This document shows positions 22,069 to 30,501 of a stretch of 33,918 nucleotides of DNA, one piece after another; the first letter of the stretch is position 1; each line of letters begins with the position of its first letter. Under the pieces are notes generated by a model. That model did not search any database, was not told where the DNA came from, and worked only from the letters and a program-made list of their open reading frames with translations. Source of the stretch: Saccharopolyspora soli (GTDB taxonomy: Bacteria; Actinomycetota; Actinomycetes; Mycobacteriales; Pseudonocardiaceae); contig NZ_JALBWV010000082.1 in assembly GCF_022678645.1 (NCBI RefSeq), forward strand, positions 1-33,918, in the 5' to 3' direction. The position numbers were made by a program, and so were the translations under genes.

Positions 22069-23664
22069 GTGACCAACGCAAGCCGTCCTGTCGTCCTGAT
22101 CGCCGAGAAGCTGGCTCCGTCCGTGATCGACGCGCTCGGGGACGAGGTCGAGATCCGCAACGTGGACGGCACCGACCGGCCAGCGCTGCTCGACGCCGTC
22201 GCCGACGTTGATGCGCTGCTGGTCCGCTCCGCCACCAAGGTCGATGCCGAGGTGCTCGCGGCGGCGAAGAAGCTCAAGGTCGTCGCCCGCGCCGGGGTCG
22301 GCCTCGACAACGTCGAGGTACCCGCCGCCACCGAGCGCGGCGTGATGGTGGTCAACGCACCCACCTCCAACATCGTCTCGGCCGCCGAGCACGCGATGGC
22401 CCTGCTGCTGGCGGTGGCCCGCAACGTCGCCCAGGCCGACGCGAGCCTCAAGGGCGGCGAGTGGAAGCGCAGCGCCTACACCGGTGTCGAGCTCAACGGC
22501 AAGACCGTCGGGGTGGTCGGACTCGGCAAGATCGGCCAGCTCTTCGCCCAGCGCGTGGCCGCGTTCGGCACCAAGCTGATCGCCTACGACCCCTACGTGT
22601 CGCCGGGCCGCGCCGCCCAGTTGGGCATCGAGCTGGTCACCCTGGACGAACTGCTGGCCCGCGCGGACGCGATCTCCATCCACCTGCCCAAGACCGCCGA
22701 GACGCTGGGCCTCATCGGCGCCGAGGAGCTGAAGAAGGCCAAGCCGGGCCTGCTGGTCGTCAACGCCGCGCGCGGTGGCCTGATCGACGAGGACGCGCTG
22801 GTCGACGCGCTGCGCAACGGCCACATCGGCGGCGCGGGCATCGACGTGTTCAAGACCGAGCCGACCACCGAAAGCCCGCTGTTCGAGCTGTCCAACGTGG
22901 TCGTCACCCCGCACCTGGGCGCGTCCACCGCCGAGGCGCAGGACCGCGCGGGCACCGACGTCGCCCGCTCGGTGCGGCTGGCGCTGCGTGGTGACTTCGT
23001 GCCGGACGCGGTCAACGTGCAGGGCGGCGCGGTCGGTGAAGAGGTCCGCCCGTACCTGTCGCTGACCCAGAAGTTGGGCCAGCTGCTCGCCGCGCTGCTG
23101 GGCAGCACGCCGAGCTCGGTGACCATCGAGGCGCGCGGCGAACTCGCCGACGAGGATGTCTCGGTGCTGCAGCTGGCGGCGCTGCGCGGTGTGTTCGCCG
23201 GTGCCGTGGAGAACCAGGTGACCTTCGTCAACGCGCCGCAGCTGGCCGAGGACCTGGGTGTGCAGGTCGAGGTCAAGACCTCTTCGGAGAGCCCGAACCA
23301 CCGCAGCGTGGTGTCGGTGCGCGCGGGTCTGCCGGATGGTCGCACCGGTGTGGTCTCCGGCGCGCTGTCCGGGCCGAACCAGGTGGAGAAGCTGGTGGAG
23401 GTCAACGGCCGCCACTTCGACCTGCGCGCCGAGGGCAACGTGCTGCTGCTGGAGTACCCGGACCGGCCGGGCGTGATGGGCAAGGTCGGCACCCTGCTCG
23501 GCGAGGTCGGCGTCAACATCGAGGCGGCGATGGTCAGCCAGACCACCGAGCGCTCGGACGCGATCATGCTGCTCCGGGTGGACCGCCCGGTGGAGCCGGG
23601 TGTCCTGGAGCCGATCGGCGCTGCCGTGGGCGCCCGCATCGTCCGCACCGTGAGCTTCGAGTAG
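22069..23664 (+). CDS. serA: D-3-phosphoglycerate dehydrogenase
   Basis: The 531-residue enzyme oxidises 3-phosphoglycerate with NAD+, the first step of serine synthesis. The substrate and NAD domains show GLGKIGQLFAQRVAAFGTKL and 'NAARGGLIDEDAL', with the catalytic His in 'VVTPHLGASTAEAQ'. An intervening domain (about 320-450) and a C-terminal ACT domain ('VLLLEYPDRPGVMGKVGTLL') make the long type found in mycobacteria, where serine feeds back on the ACT region. GTG 22069 has CTGGAG 8 nt upstream and gives the mycobacterial N-terminus; a longer in-frame start at 22033 is less likely. A 14-bp hairpin lies 60 bp after the stop. Confidence 0.96.
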   Translation: MTNASRPVVLIAEKLAPSVIDALGDEVEIRNVDGTDRPALLDAVADVDALLVRSATKVDAEVLAAAKKLKVVARAGVGLDNVEVPAATERGVMVVNAPTSNIVSAAEHAMALLLAVARNVAQADASLKGGEWKRSAYTGVELNGKTVGVVGLGKIGQLFAQRVAAFGTKLIAYDPYVSPGRAAQLGIELVTLDELLARADAISIHLPKTAETLGLIGAEELKKAKPGLLVVNAARGGLIDEDALVDALRNGHIGGAGIDVFKTEPTTESPLFELSNVVVTPHLGASTAEAQDRAGTDVARSVRLALRGDFVPDAVNVQGGAVGEEVRPYLSLTQKLGQLLAALLGSTPSSVTIEARGELADEDVSVLQLAALRGVFAGAVENQVTFVNAPQLAEDLGVQVEVKTSSESPNHRSVVSVRAGLPDGRTGVVSGALSGPNQVEKLVEVNGRHFDLRAEGNVLLLEYPDRPGVMGKVGTLLGEVGVNIEAAMVSQTTERSDAIMLLRVDRPVEPGVLEPIGAAVGARIVRTVSFE

Positions 23665-23723
23665 GAACCGGGGCAGCGCTCACCGCGAGTGGTTGATCCC
23701 GCAATATCACCCGGTTCAGTGAT

Positions 23724-23758
23724 ACGAGGGCCGTTCCGCGATTCGGGACGGCCCTCGT
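23724..23758 (+). terminator. hairpin after serA
   Basis: Arms 23724-23737 and 23745-23758 pair over 14 bp with one wobble (core ACGAGGGCCGT/ACGGCCCTCGT). There is no T tract, as is common in actinobacteria. Confidence 0.6.
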
Positions 23759-23924
23759 ACCGTGCCAGGGACCAAGGGTTCTGTCACCCATCCGGGTGTC
23801 CCACCCTGCGAGACTTATCATCCACTTGGTGGGCCCGGCATGCCGCCACCCACGACCGTGCCGGTAGCCTTCGGCTCAACAGTTCGAGCCCCGCAGGTCG
23901 GGGTGGTTCTCGGGAGGTGTGTAG

Positions 23925-24968
23925 ATGCGGCTCGCTGTGATCTCCGGCGACGGGATCGGGCCGGAGGTGGTAGCCGAGGCACTCAAGGTTCTCGGTGAAG
24001 TCGTGCCGGATACCGAGATCACCCGATACGACCTCGGCGCCGCTCGTTGGCACGCGACCGGGGAACTGCTGCCCGAATCCGTCCTGGGTGAACTCCGGCA
24101 GCACGACGCGATCCTGCTCGGTGCGGTGGGCGACCCGTCGGTGCCCAGCGGCATCCTGGAGCGCGGGCTGCTGCTGCGGCTGCGCTTCGAGCTCGACCAC
24201 CACGTGAACCTGCGCCCGGCCCGGCTGTACCCAGGTGTGAAGAGCCCGGTGGCCGACCCCGGCGAGATCGACATGGTCGTGGTGCGCGAGGGCACCGAGG
24301 GGCCGTACGCGGGCAACGGCGGTCTGCTGCGCAAGGACACCACGCACGAGATCGCGACCGAGGTCAGCATCAACACCGCGTTCGGCGTCGAGCGGGTGGT
24401 GCGCGACGCGTTCGCCCGCGCCGCGGCCCGGCCGCGCAAGCACCTGACGTTGGTGCACAAGACCAACGTGCTCACCCACGCCGGGTCGTTGTGGTCGCGG
24501 GTGGTCGAAGAGGTCTCGCTGCAGTACCCGGATGTCATCGTGGCCTACCAGCACGTGGACGCGACCATGATCCACCTGGTCACCGACCCGAGCCGGTTCG
24601 ACGTGATCGTGACCGACAACCTCTTCGGGGACATCATCACCGACCTGGCGGGCGCGGTCACCGGCGGCATCGGGCTGGCGGCCAGCGGCAACATCGACGC
24701 CACCCGGCGCAACCCGAGCATGTTCGAGCCGGTGCACGGCAGTGCGCCGGACATCGCCGGGCAGGGCGTGGCGGACCCGACCGCCGCGGTGCTGTCGGTG
24801 GCGATGCTGCTCGACCACGTGGGCTTGGCCGAGGCCGCCAAGCGGGTCGAGGCGTCGGTGGCGTTCGACCTGGCCACCCGAGACCACTCGGCCCCAGGCG
24901 CGACCTTCGCCATCGGCGACCGCCTAGCCGCCCTGGTCTCCTCCCGCGAAGTAGCCCCACAGGCATAG
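23925..24968 (+). CDS. leuB: 3-isopropylmalate dehydrogenase
   Basis: The 347-residue enzyme oxidatively decarboxylates 3-isopropylmalate in leucine synthesis. The same type can act on 3-methylmalate in the citramalate route to isoleucine. Family marks include GDGIGPEV at the N-terminus, 'LLRLRFELDHHVNLRPARLY', 'VVREGTEGPYAG' and the metal site 'DNLFGDIITDLAGAVTGGIG'. ATG 23925 has GGGAGG upstream. A 12-bp terminator follows. cimA lies next on the same strand, which makes a citramalate-pathway role for LeuB plausible. Confidence 0.96.
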   Translation: MRLAVISGDGIGPEVVAEALKVLGEVVPDTEITRYDLGAARWHATGELLPESVLGELRQHDAILLGAVGDPSVPSGILERGLLLRLRFELDHHVNLRPARLYPGVKSPVADPGEIDMVVVREGTEGPYAGNGGLLRKDTTHEIATEVSINTAFGVERVVRDAFARAAARPRKHLTLVHKTNVLTHAGSLWSRVVEEVSLQYPDVIVAYQHVDATMIHLVTDPSRFDVIVTDNLFGDIITDLAGAVTGGIGLAASGNIDATRRNPSMFEPVHGSAPDIAGQGVADPTAAVLSVAMLLDHVGLAEAAKRVEASVAFDLATRDHSAPGATFAIGDRLAALVSSREVAPQA

Positions 24969-24984
24969 GACCTGCGTTCCACGG

Positions 24985-25014
24985 AAGGCGTCTCCCGTTC
25001 GGGGGGCGCCTTTT
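24985..25014 (+). terminator. terminator after leuB
   Basis: A 12-bp stem (24985-24996 with 25001-25012, two G-T pairs) closes on the loop GTTC and runs into TTTT. Confidence 0.8.
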
Positions 25015-25095
25015 CCAATGTCCGGTACCGGTCCGGGTGATGGGAAGTCGGCTGCGGATTGTGGACATTGCCGGGGCGTGTGGCAGCATGGGGTC

Positions 25096-25140
25096 GTGGC
25101 TTTCCGCAGTGTGACCATTATTGGCGAGCGCGCCGGGTAA
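25096..25140 (+). CDS. cimA leader peptide
   Basis: The 14-codon frame reads MAFRSVTIIGERAG and ends at TAA. Val, Thr and two consecutive ATT isoleucine codons (25117-25122) lie just before the 5' arm of a perfect hairpin, as expected for a peptide that senses isoleucine supply. A CAGCAT box 6 nt before the GTG, with TGGACA 16 bp further up, suggests a leaderless transcript like that of ilvB. A competing eight-codon frame starts at ATG 25088, but it lacks Ile. The call depends on the adjoining attenuator and on CimA's role in isoleucine synthesis. I know of no published case, but my knowledge here may be incomplete. Confidence 0.75.
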   Translation: MAFRSVTIIGERAG

Positions 25141-25192
25141 CGACTCCGCACCCCGGCGCGCTGACCTCTCGCATTCGCGGGGGGTCTTTTTT
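25127..25192 (+). terminator. cimA transcription attenuator
   Basis: The first hairpin pairs AGCGCGCCGGG (25127-25137) with CCCGGCGCGCT (25152-25162), perfect, with the leader stop in the loop. The terminator pairs 25163-25172 with 25177-25186 around ATTC, followed by six T (25187-25192). cimA starts 57 nt later. A possible antiterminator contact is ACCCC (25150-25154) with GGGGT (25181-25185). Confidence 0.8.
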
Positions 25193-25249
25193 GTGCCCGC
25201 ACCGCGCTGCCGCATCCGATCCGAACTTCGACGCCGACGGGAGAAACCA

Positions 25250-26899
25250 GTGACCCGCACCACCCCGGCCGGAACTCCGCTGGACGACGACTTCCACGTC
25301 TACGACACGACCCTGCGGGACGGCGCGCAGCGCGAGGGGATTTCCTACTCGGTCACCGACAAACTCGCGGTGGCCCGGCTGCTGGACTCGCTGGGAGTCG
25401 GCTTCATCGAGGGAGGTTGGCCCGGCGCGCTGCCCAAGGACACCGAGTTCTTCCACCGCGCGGCCGACGGCGAACTCGACCTCCAGCACGCCGCGCTGGT
25501 CGCGTTCGGGGCCACCCGCCGCGCCGGGACCAAAGTGGACGAAGATCCGCAGGTGCGGGCACTGCTCGATTCCCGTGCGCCGGTGGTGACCTTGGTGGCC
25601 AAATCGGACCGTCGGCACATCGAGCGGGCGCTGCGCACCGATGTGGCGGAGAACTGCGCGATGGTGGCCGACACGGTGCGCTACCTGGTCGGTGAAGGGC
25701 GTCGGGTGTTCCTCGACGCCGAGCACTTCTTCGACGGCTACGCCTTCGACCCCGACACCTCGCTGCGGGTGCTGGAAGCCGCCGCGACCGCCGGTGCGGA
25801 CGTCGTCGTGCTGTGCGACACCAACGGCGGCCAACTACCGCTGCGACTGGCCGAGACGGTCGGCGAAATCGTTGCGCGCACCGGATTCCGCATCGGCATC
25901 CACTGCCAGGACGACACCGGCTGCGCGGTGGCCAACAGCGTCGCCGCCGTGCAAGCCGGTGCGACGCACGTGCAGTGCACCGCCAACGGCTACGGCGAGC
26001 GCGCGGGCAACGCGGATCTGTTCGCGGTGATCGGAAATCTCGGCACGAAGCTGGCGATGCCGGTGTTGCCGGAGGGAAAGCTGTGCGAACTGACCAGGGT
26101 TTCGCACGCTTTGGCCGAAATCGCCAATCTCGCGCCGGACACCCACCAGGCTTACGTGGGACAGTCCACATTCGCGCACAAGGCGGGGTTGCACGCGAGT
26201 GCGATCAAAGTGGACCCCGAGCTGTACAACCACATCGATCCGGCCGTGGTGGGCAACGGGATGCGCGTGCTGGTCACCGAAATGGCCGGGCGGGCCAGTT
26301 TGGAGCTCAAGGGCGCCGAACTCGGCCTCGACCTGTCCGAGTCCCCGACCGCCGTCACCGGTGCGGTGCGCCGGGTGAAGGAACTGGAGGCTCGCGGCTG
26401 GTCCTTCGAAGCGGCCGACGCATCGCTGGAACTGTTGCTGCGCCGGGAGATGGCTGCCGCCGAGGGTGCGGAGCCGGTCGCCGCGCCGTTCGAGCTGGAG
26501 TCGTACCGGGTCGTGCTCGACCACCGCTCGGCGACCGATGTGGTCTCCGAGGCGACGGTCAAGGTACACGTCGCGGATCAGCGCGTGATCGCCACGGCGG
26601 AGGGAAACGGTCCGGTCAACGCGCTCGACGCCGCGCTGCGCAAGGCGCTCGTGCCGCACCTGCCGTGGCTGGAAGCCGTTGAACTGTCCGACTACAAGGT
26701 GCGCATCCTCATCGACGCGCCGGGCACCGACGCCGTCACGCGGGTGCTCGTGGAGTCCCGCGACGGGGCGGAGGAGTGGACGACCGTCGGCGTGCACGGC
26801 AACATCGTCGAAGCCAGCTGGCTGGCGCTGTGCGACGCCCTCGCGTACAAGGCGTTGCGCTGCAACGCGGTTGGCTCCGCCGTGCCCCAGGTGTCCTGA
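25250..26899 (+). CDS. cimA: citramalate synthase
   Basis: The 549-residue enzyme belongs to the HMG-CoA lyase/LeuA superfamily. The start YDTTLRDGAQREGISYSVTD and the block GFIEGGWPGALPKDTEFF mark the CimA group, not LeuA. Metal ligands lie in DTTLRD and in the HCQDD/ 'TANGYGERAGNADL' region. The C-terminal LeuA-type regulatory domain (about 415-545) binds the feedback inhibitor, isoleucine in this group. CimA condenses pyruvate with acetyl-CoA to make citramalate, a threonine-independent source of 2-oxobutanoate. GTG 25250 has GGGAGAAA upstream. An Ile-rich leader peptide and attenuator precede it. Together with leuB and ilvBNCD it completes an isoleucine route. Confidence 0.93.
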   Translation: MTRTTPAGTPLDDDFHVYDTTLRDGAQREGISYSVTDKLAVARLLDSLGVGFIEGGWPGALPKDTEFFHRAADGELDLQHAALVAFGATRRAGTKVDEDPQVRALLDSRAPVVTLVAKSDRRHIERALRTDVAENCAMVADTVRYLVGEGRRVFLDAEHFFDGYAFDPDTSLRVLEAAATAGADVVVLCDTNGGQLPLRLAETVGEIVARTGFRIGIHCQDDTGCAVANSVAAVQAGATHVQCTANGYGERAGNADLFAVIGNLGTKLAMPVLPEGKLCELTRVSHALAEIANLAPDTHQAYVGQSTFAHKAGLHASAIKVDPELYNHIDPAVVGNGMRVLVTEMAGRASLELKGAELGLDLSESPTAVTGAVRRVKELEARGWSFEAADASLELLLRREMAAAEGAEPVAAPFELESYRVVLDHRSATDVVSEATVKVHVADQRVIATAEGNGPVNALDAALRKALVPHLPWLEAVELSDYKVRILIDAPGTDAVTRVLVESRDGAEEWTTVGVHGNIVEASWLALCDALAYKALRCNAVGSAVPQVS

Positions 26900-26969
26900 G
26901 TGGTTGCCCTGCCGTGCTCGTGACCTGCCGCAACGGTGCTGCCGTGGAGTGCTGGTGATGGGCACGGGT

Positions 26970-26975
26970 TAGGCT
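26970..26975 (+). promoter_or_regulatory. -10 box TAGGCT of the FAH gene
   Basis: TAGGCT lies 36 nt before the TTG start, leaving a short leader with GGAGG. It suggests the gene has its own promoter, separate from cimA. Confidence 0.4.
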
Positions 26976-27011
26976 GATGCGACGGTCCACATTCGATTCC
27001 GGAGGTTCGTC

Positions 27012-27797
27012 TTGCGCCTGGCACGCGTTGCCCACTCCGACGGGGTGTCCTTCGTCGCACTGGAGCCGGATCCGGCCGCGCCGCAGGAGAAAGTGCTCGC
27101 CATCGAGATCGACCAGCACCCGTTCGGCGACCCGACGTTCACCGGACGCAGGTGGCCCATGGCCGATGTTCGGCTGCTCGCCCCGATCCTGCCCACGAAG
27201 GTCGTCTGCGTCGGCAAGAACTACGCCGAGCACGCCCGCGAGATGGGCGGCGAACCACCGGAGAACCCGGTGATCTTCCTGAAGCCGTCCACCTCGGTGA
27301 TCGGCCCCAACGCGGCGATCAAGCTGCCGCCGAACTCCGAGCGGGTGGACTTCGAGGGCGAACTCGCGGCCGTGGTGGGGCAGCCGTGCAAGGACGTGCC
27401 GGAGGCCCGCGGCACCGAAGTGCTGCTGGGCTACACGATCGCCAACGACGTCACCGCGCGCGATCAGCAGCAGGCCGACGGCCAGTGGACGCGGGCCAAG
27501 AGCTACGACACGTTCTGCCCGCTGGGGCCGTGGATCGACACCGCACTCGATCCGGCGGACCTCGGGATCCGCACCGAACTCGACGGCGAGCTCAAGCAGC
27601 AGTCGCGGACTTCGCTGCTGCTGCACGACGTCGCGGGGCTGGTGTCCTGGATCTCGCGGGTGATGACGCTGCTGCCCGGCGACGTGATCCTCACCGGCAC
27701 CCCGGCGGGCGTGGGACCGATGCGGCCCGGCCAGCAGGTGTCGGTGTCCATCGACGGCCTGGGCACCCTCACCAACCCCGTCCAGCAGGGGTCGTGA
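27012..27797 (+). CDS. fumarylacetoacetate hydrolase family protein
   Basis: The 261-residue protein has an N-terminal small domain and a catalytic FAH domain: 'KVVCVGKNYAEHAREMG', metal-binding glutamates in 'VDFEGELAAVVG', an Asp in 'TIANDVTARDQQ', and 'GDVILTGTPAGVGPM'. The family includes hydroxyhepta-dienedioate isomerases, acylpyruvases and oxaloacetate decarboxylases; the substrate is unclear. The neighbour and position match M. tuberculosis Rv2993c, next to gltX there, from recalled synteny. The TTG start has GGAGG 7 nt upstream; no ATG or GTG with a ribosome site is nearby. A 19-bp hairpin includes its stop codon. Confidence 0.9.
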   Translation: MRLARVAHSDGVSFVALEPDPAAPQEKVLAIEIDQHPFGDPTFTGRRWPMADVRLLAPILPTKVVCVGKNYAEHAREMGGEPPENPVIFLKPSTSVIGPNAAIKLPPNSERVDFEGELAAVVGQPCKDVPEARGTEVLLGYTIANDVTARDQQQADGQWTRAKSYDTFCPLGPWIDTALDPADLGIRTELDGELKQQSRTSLLLHDVAGLVSWISRVMTLLPGDVILTGTPAGVGPMRPGQQVSVSIDGLGTLTNPVQQGS

Positions 27798-27824
27798 GGG
27801 CGCCACTCACGACCCCTGCTGGAC
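27780..27824. terminator. 19-bp perfect hairpin spanning the FAH stop codon
   Basis: Arms 27780-27798 and 27806-27824 pair perfectly with a 7-nt loop. The left arm contains the last FAH codons and the TGA. It lies between convergent genes and should terminate both. Confidence 0.8.
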
Positions 27825-27842
27825 AGCAACAATGGCAGGCAC

Positions 27843-28592
27843 TCAGGCGGTGTGTCCGTCTGTGGCCGCAACGGGGATGACCAGCGTGCCGTTGGTGACG
27901 TCGCTGGCGACTGCGGTGAGCCGCAGGTTGTGCGCTCGGGCGTAGCCCCGCAAGGCGCTGAACGCCTCATTCACACCGATCTGGTTCCGCTCGGCGAGAA
28001 CGCCCTTGGCCTGCTCGATGATGATGCGGCTGTTGAGCGCCGTCTGCAGTTGCTCGTTGAGGATGTCGGTGCGGCGGATCGCGCGTTCCTGCAGGATGCT
28101 GATGGTGGCGACATCGGCCAGTGCCTGTCCGATTCGCAGCTCATCGGCTCCCATCGTCTGCGCGGTTGAGCTGAACAGGTTCAAGGCGCCAATGGTCTCG
28201 TCACGAAGGCGCAGCGGCAGGGCGTGCACTGCGGTGAAGCCAGCAGCTGATGCCTGAGCCGCGAACCGCGGCCACCGGCTCTCGGCAGGGGTCAGATCGG
28301 TCGAGCTGACCTGGCGACTGGTCCGGAAGCAATCCAGGCACGGTCCCTCCTCGGCTTGCAACTGGAACAGCTCCAGCATTCGCGCCCGCTCGGTCGAGGA
28401 CGAGACCAGTCGGAGGGCTCCCCGCTGATCCGACAGCAACAACCCAGCGGCATCGACGGGGAGCAGCCGCACGCACTCAGCGGCGAGTCGGTGCAGCAGT
28501 TCGATCATGTCGTAGTCGTCCACCAAGGAGTCTGCGAGACTGACCAACGCCTCCGCCACCGCCCGCTCTTTTCCGCGATCTTCGCTGTTCAT
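27843..28592 (-). CDS. GAF and ANTAR domain regulator 1
   Basis: The 249-residue protein has a GAF domain (about 15-165: 'LLHRLAAECVRLLPVDAAGL', 'EEGPCLDCFRTSRQVSSTDL', 'ALPLRLRDETIGALNLF'). A C-terminal ANTAR domain (about 175-235: 'NSRIIIEQAKGVLAERNQIG', 'AFSALRGYARAHNLRL') completes it. ANTAR domains bind tandem hexaloop RNA hairpins and act as antiterminators; GAF domains sense small molecules or redox state. ATG 28592 gives the usual start; GAGGGCGGTG lies upstream. It follows a second GAF-ANTAR gene by 34 bp, so the two probably form an operon. It converges on the FAH gene. The signal and RNA targets are unknown. Confidence 0.9.
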   Translation of the reverse strand: MNSEDRGKERAVAEALVSLADSLVDDYDMIELLHRLAAECVRLLPVDAAGLLLSDQRGALRLVSSSTERARMLELFQLQAEEGPCLDCFRTSRQVSSTDLTPAESRWPRFAAQASAAGFTAVHALPLRLRDETIGALNLFSSTAQTMGADELRIGQALADVATISILQERAIRRTDILNEQLQTALNSRIIIEQAKGVLAERNQIGVNEAFSALRGYARAHNLRLTAVASDVTNGTLVIPVAATDGHTA

Positions 28593-28601
28593 GGCATTGT
28601 C

Positions 28602-28617
28602 ACCGCCCTCGGGCGGT
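28602..28617. promoter_or_regulatory. palindrome between the two GAF-ANTAR genes
   Basis: ACCGCCC (28602-28608) and GGGCGGT (28611-28617) flank TC. In the mRNA it would form a tight hairpin 10 nt before the start of the second gene, overlapping the ribosome site, so it may lower its translation. Confidence 0.4.
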
Positions 28618-28626
28618 CGGTTTTGA

Positions 28627-29340
28627 TCATCGAGGTCCCTCCTCAAACCGCAGCCGCCGTGCGACCACGTCCTGGGCCACTTCATCGATTGGGCGGTCGT
28701 TCGCAAAGGCGGACGCCCGCAACATGGCCACCGCAGCTTCCGCGGAAACATTTGCCTGCGCCATGATCATCCCGGTCGCTTGGTGCACTTCAGCCCTGTG
28801 GAGCGGGTAACCGGACGTCCACTGCGAAGAGCCGTCGTTGTCGAGTGTCCCGCCCGCGCGGTGACCAAGCAATATCCACAACGCCGCGTCCGCAGCGCGC
28901 AACGCGCCGGTCAGCTGCTCGGGTAGCAGCGGGCCCTGCACGACGCGGTGGAGATTCAGGACGCCGACCTTGATCGTGCCCAGTTGCAGGGGAAACACGT
29001 ACAGCGCGCGCGCCCTCGTGTGCCGGACCTTGGTGGCGAAAATCGGCCACCGGTCGGTGGTGCTGTCCGCCATGTCCGATACCAACACCGGGCTTCCCGA
29101 GGTCAGGGCCTCCACGCACGGCCCTTCCCCGAGGCTGAACTGCAACTGGTCGAGCTCGCTCGCCAGCTCGTCGGTGGCGCAGAGCGGTTCCTGGCGATAG
29201 GCATCGGTCATCATCGTGATCGCCGCGCCGTCCACCGGCAGCTCCGCAACGCAGGCTTGGCAGATCCGCAGCGGAGCTGAAGCTCCGCCCTCGGCGATGA
29301 TCGAAGCCAGAATCCGCACCAGCGGGTCGACGTCACCCAT
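28627..29340 (-). CDS. GAF and ANTAR domain regulator 2
   Basis: The 237-residue protein has a GAF domain (about 10-150, with 'ELPVDGAAITMMTDAYRQEP', 'SLGEGPCVEALTSGSPVLV' and 'YVFPLQLGTIKVGVLNLHRV') and a C-terminal ANTAR helix bundle (about 175-232, with 'HRAEVHQATGMIMAQANVSA' and 'DEVAQDVVARRLRF'). It is a paralogue of the next gene rather than a recent duplicate, since the two differ in most positions. The ATG at 29340 has GGGAG upstream; a GTG at 29364 is less likely. The pair may work as a heterodimer or sense two signals. A 549-bp gap separates it from the upstream sigma-factor gene. Confidence 0.9.
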   Translation of the reverse strand: MGDVDPLVRILASIIAEGGASAPLRICQACVAELPVDGAAITMMTDAYRQEPLCATDELASELDQLQFSLGEGPCVEALTSGSPVLVSDMADSTTDRWPIFATKVRHTRARALYVFPLQLGTIKVGVLNLHRVVQGPLLPEQLTGALRAADAALWILLGHRAGGTLDNDGSSQWTSGYPLHRAEVHQATGMIMAQANVSAEAAVAMLRASAFANDRPIDEVAQDVVARRLRFEEGPR

Positions 29341-29889
29341 AGGAGTTTCTCCCGGTGACAGCACCAGCTAGGCGCAGTGCCTGGCACCGACCCATCGCGT
29401 GTCCTCATCCCCGTAGGCGAATTCAGCCGCAATTTGCCGACACCCGACAAGGACTGGATCGACGCTGCCGATGCGTTCAACGACTCACAACACATTCTAC
29501 GCGCACCGCGTCCGGGACTAACAGTGCTGGAATCCAGTCGGTTACCAGCTCGTTTCGCAGTCGAGGGAACACGCCTATACCAGCCGCGACTCCCCGCCCC
29601 AGGGCGGCGCCAGCACGCACGGCCCGGCCATCGGACGGTGACAAACCCCGGAGAGAAGCGTAGCGTTGTCGAATCTCGCTGGATCCGGTTACTCCAGACC
29701 TCGGTAACCACTCCGCACTGGAGCAGAAAGCCGGAGTCATATGCGAACACAGCAGAATTCCCAATTCACTTTGGGGCCACACTTTCCCGGCTGTGCCGCA
29801 GGTGTGCGCATCTCCAACAACGCAGCCCGCGCTCGGCACGCGGAAGCAGTTACGAGCGTCGGCCGCGGTAGCCGGGACAAGACGCCCAG
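29341..29889. other. intergenic region between the sigma-factor and GAF-ANTAR genes
   Basis: These 549 bp are less GC-rich than their surroundings. A 164-codon forward frame (29377-29871) crosses it, but it lacks coding-like codon bias, a ribosome site and a recognisable domain, so I reject it. A 6-bp dyad GGTTAC-N11-GTAACC lies at 29687-29709. I see no clear terminator. Confidence 0.5.
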
Positions 29890-30501
29890 TCAGCATCGGG
29901 AGACCTCCCGGTACGCCTGGCGAAGACCTTTCCTCGCCCGGTAGGCGAGCGCGGCGACGCCATTGGGGGTCAATCCCAGGAACGGTGCGACCTGGCCCGG
30001 AGTCAAGCCTTCGACCTCGACGTGCCAGAGCACCGTCCGCCACCGCTGCGGCAGGTTGGCGAAGGCCCGCGCGGCCAGCGAGCGCTCCAGGCTGGCGATC
30101 GCGAGATCTTCGAGTCCCTCGCCGTCACCGAGGACTTCGGCGATGTCGCCCGTCAGCTGGAGCCGCTGCTCCCGGCGTGCGCGCTCGAAGGCGAGATGGC
30201 GTACGGACGTCAGCAAGTACGCCCGGAACGCCACGACCGGGCCGTGCCCGCCGCGCAAAGCCGCGAGCACGTTAACGAAGGCTTCGGAGACGAGGTCATC
30301 GGCGTCGACCCGTGATCTGCTCAGCTGGCTGGCCGCGCTGTACGCGGCGCCCACGTGCCGTGCATACAGCTCGTGGTAGGCGGCCGTAGAGCCCTGCCGG
30401 ACCGCCTCGCTGAGATCACCGTCAGCACAACGCCGTCCGGGCTCGGTACGCCACCGGGTGGTTGCGCGGGTGTACTGCCCGCACGAGAACGAGTCCGACA
30501 T
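29890..30501 (-). CDS. ECF-type RNA polymerase sigma factor
   Basis: The 203-residue protein has sigma region 2 (about 35-105: 'HELYARHVGAAYSAASQLSR', 'ADDLVSEAFVNVLAALRGG', 'FRAYLLTSVRHLAFERAR') and region 4 (about 130-200: 'ARAFANLPQRWRTVLWHVEV', then 'LTPGQVAPFLGLTPNGVAAL'). ECF factors direct polymerase to stress or development promoters. ATG 30501 has CCGGAGG 8 nt upstream. No anti-sigma gene is adjacent. Many actinobacterial relatives that I recall are longer, with a zinc-finger-like tail after 'ARKGLRQAY'; this protein stops seven residues later, so it may be a short form or a truncation. It precedes two GAF-ANTAR genes on the same strand. Confidence 0.9.
   Translation of the reverse strand: MSDSFSCGQYTRATTRWRTEPGRRCADGDLSEAVRQGSTAAYHELYARHVGAAYSAASQLSRSRVDADDLVSEAFVNVLAALRGGHGPVVAFRAYLLTSVRHLAFERARREQRLQLTGDIAEVLGDGEGLEDLAIASLERSLAARAFANLPQRWRTVLWHVEVEGLTPGQVAPFLGLTPNGVAALAYRARKGLRQAYREVSRC

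Noticed and set aside
23811..23830. GAGACTTATCATC before leuB as an IclR-type leucine-biosynthesis operator
   Set aside because: Only one half-site resembles the known pattern and the matching arm is missing. TATCAT may simply be a -10 box without a good -35.
29377..29871. 164-codon forward frame in the gap before the sigma-factor gene
   Set aside because: There is no ribosome site, third-position GC is low for this genome, and no domain or low-complexity logic is seen. It is probably open by chance.
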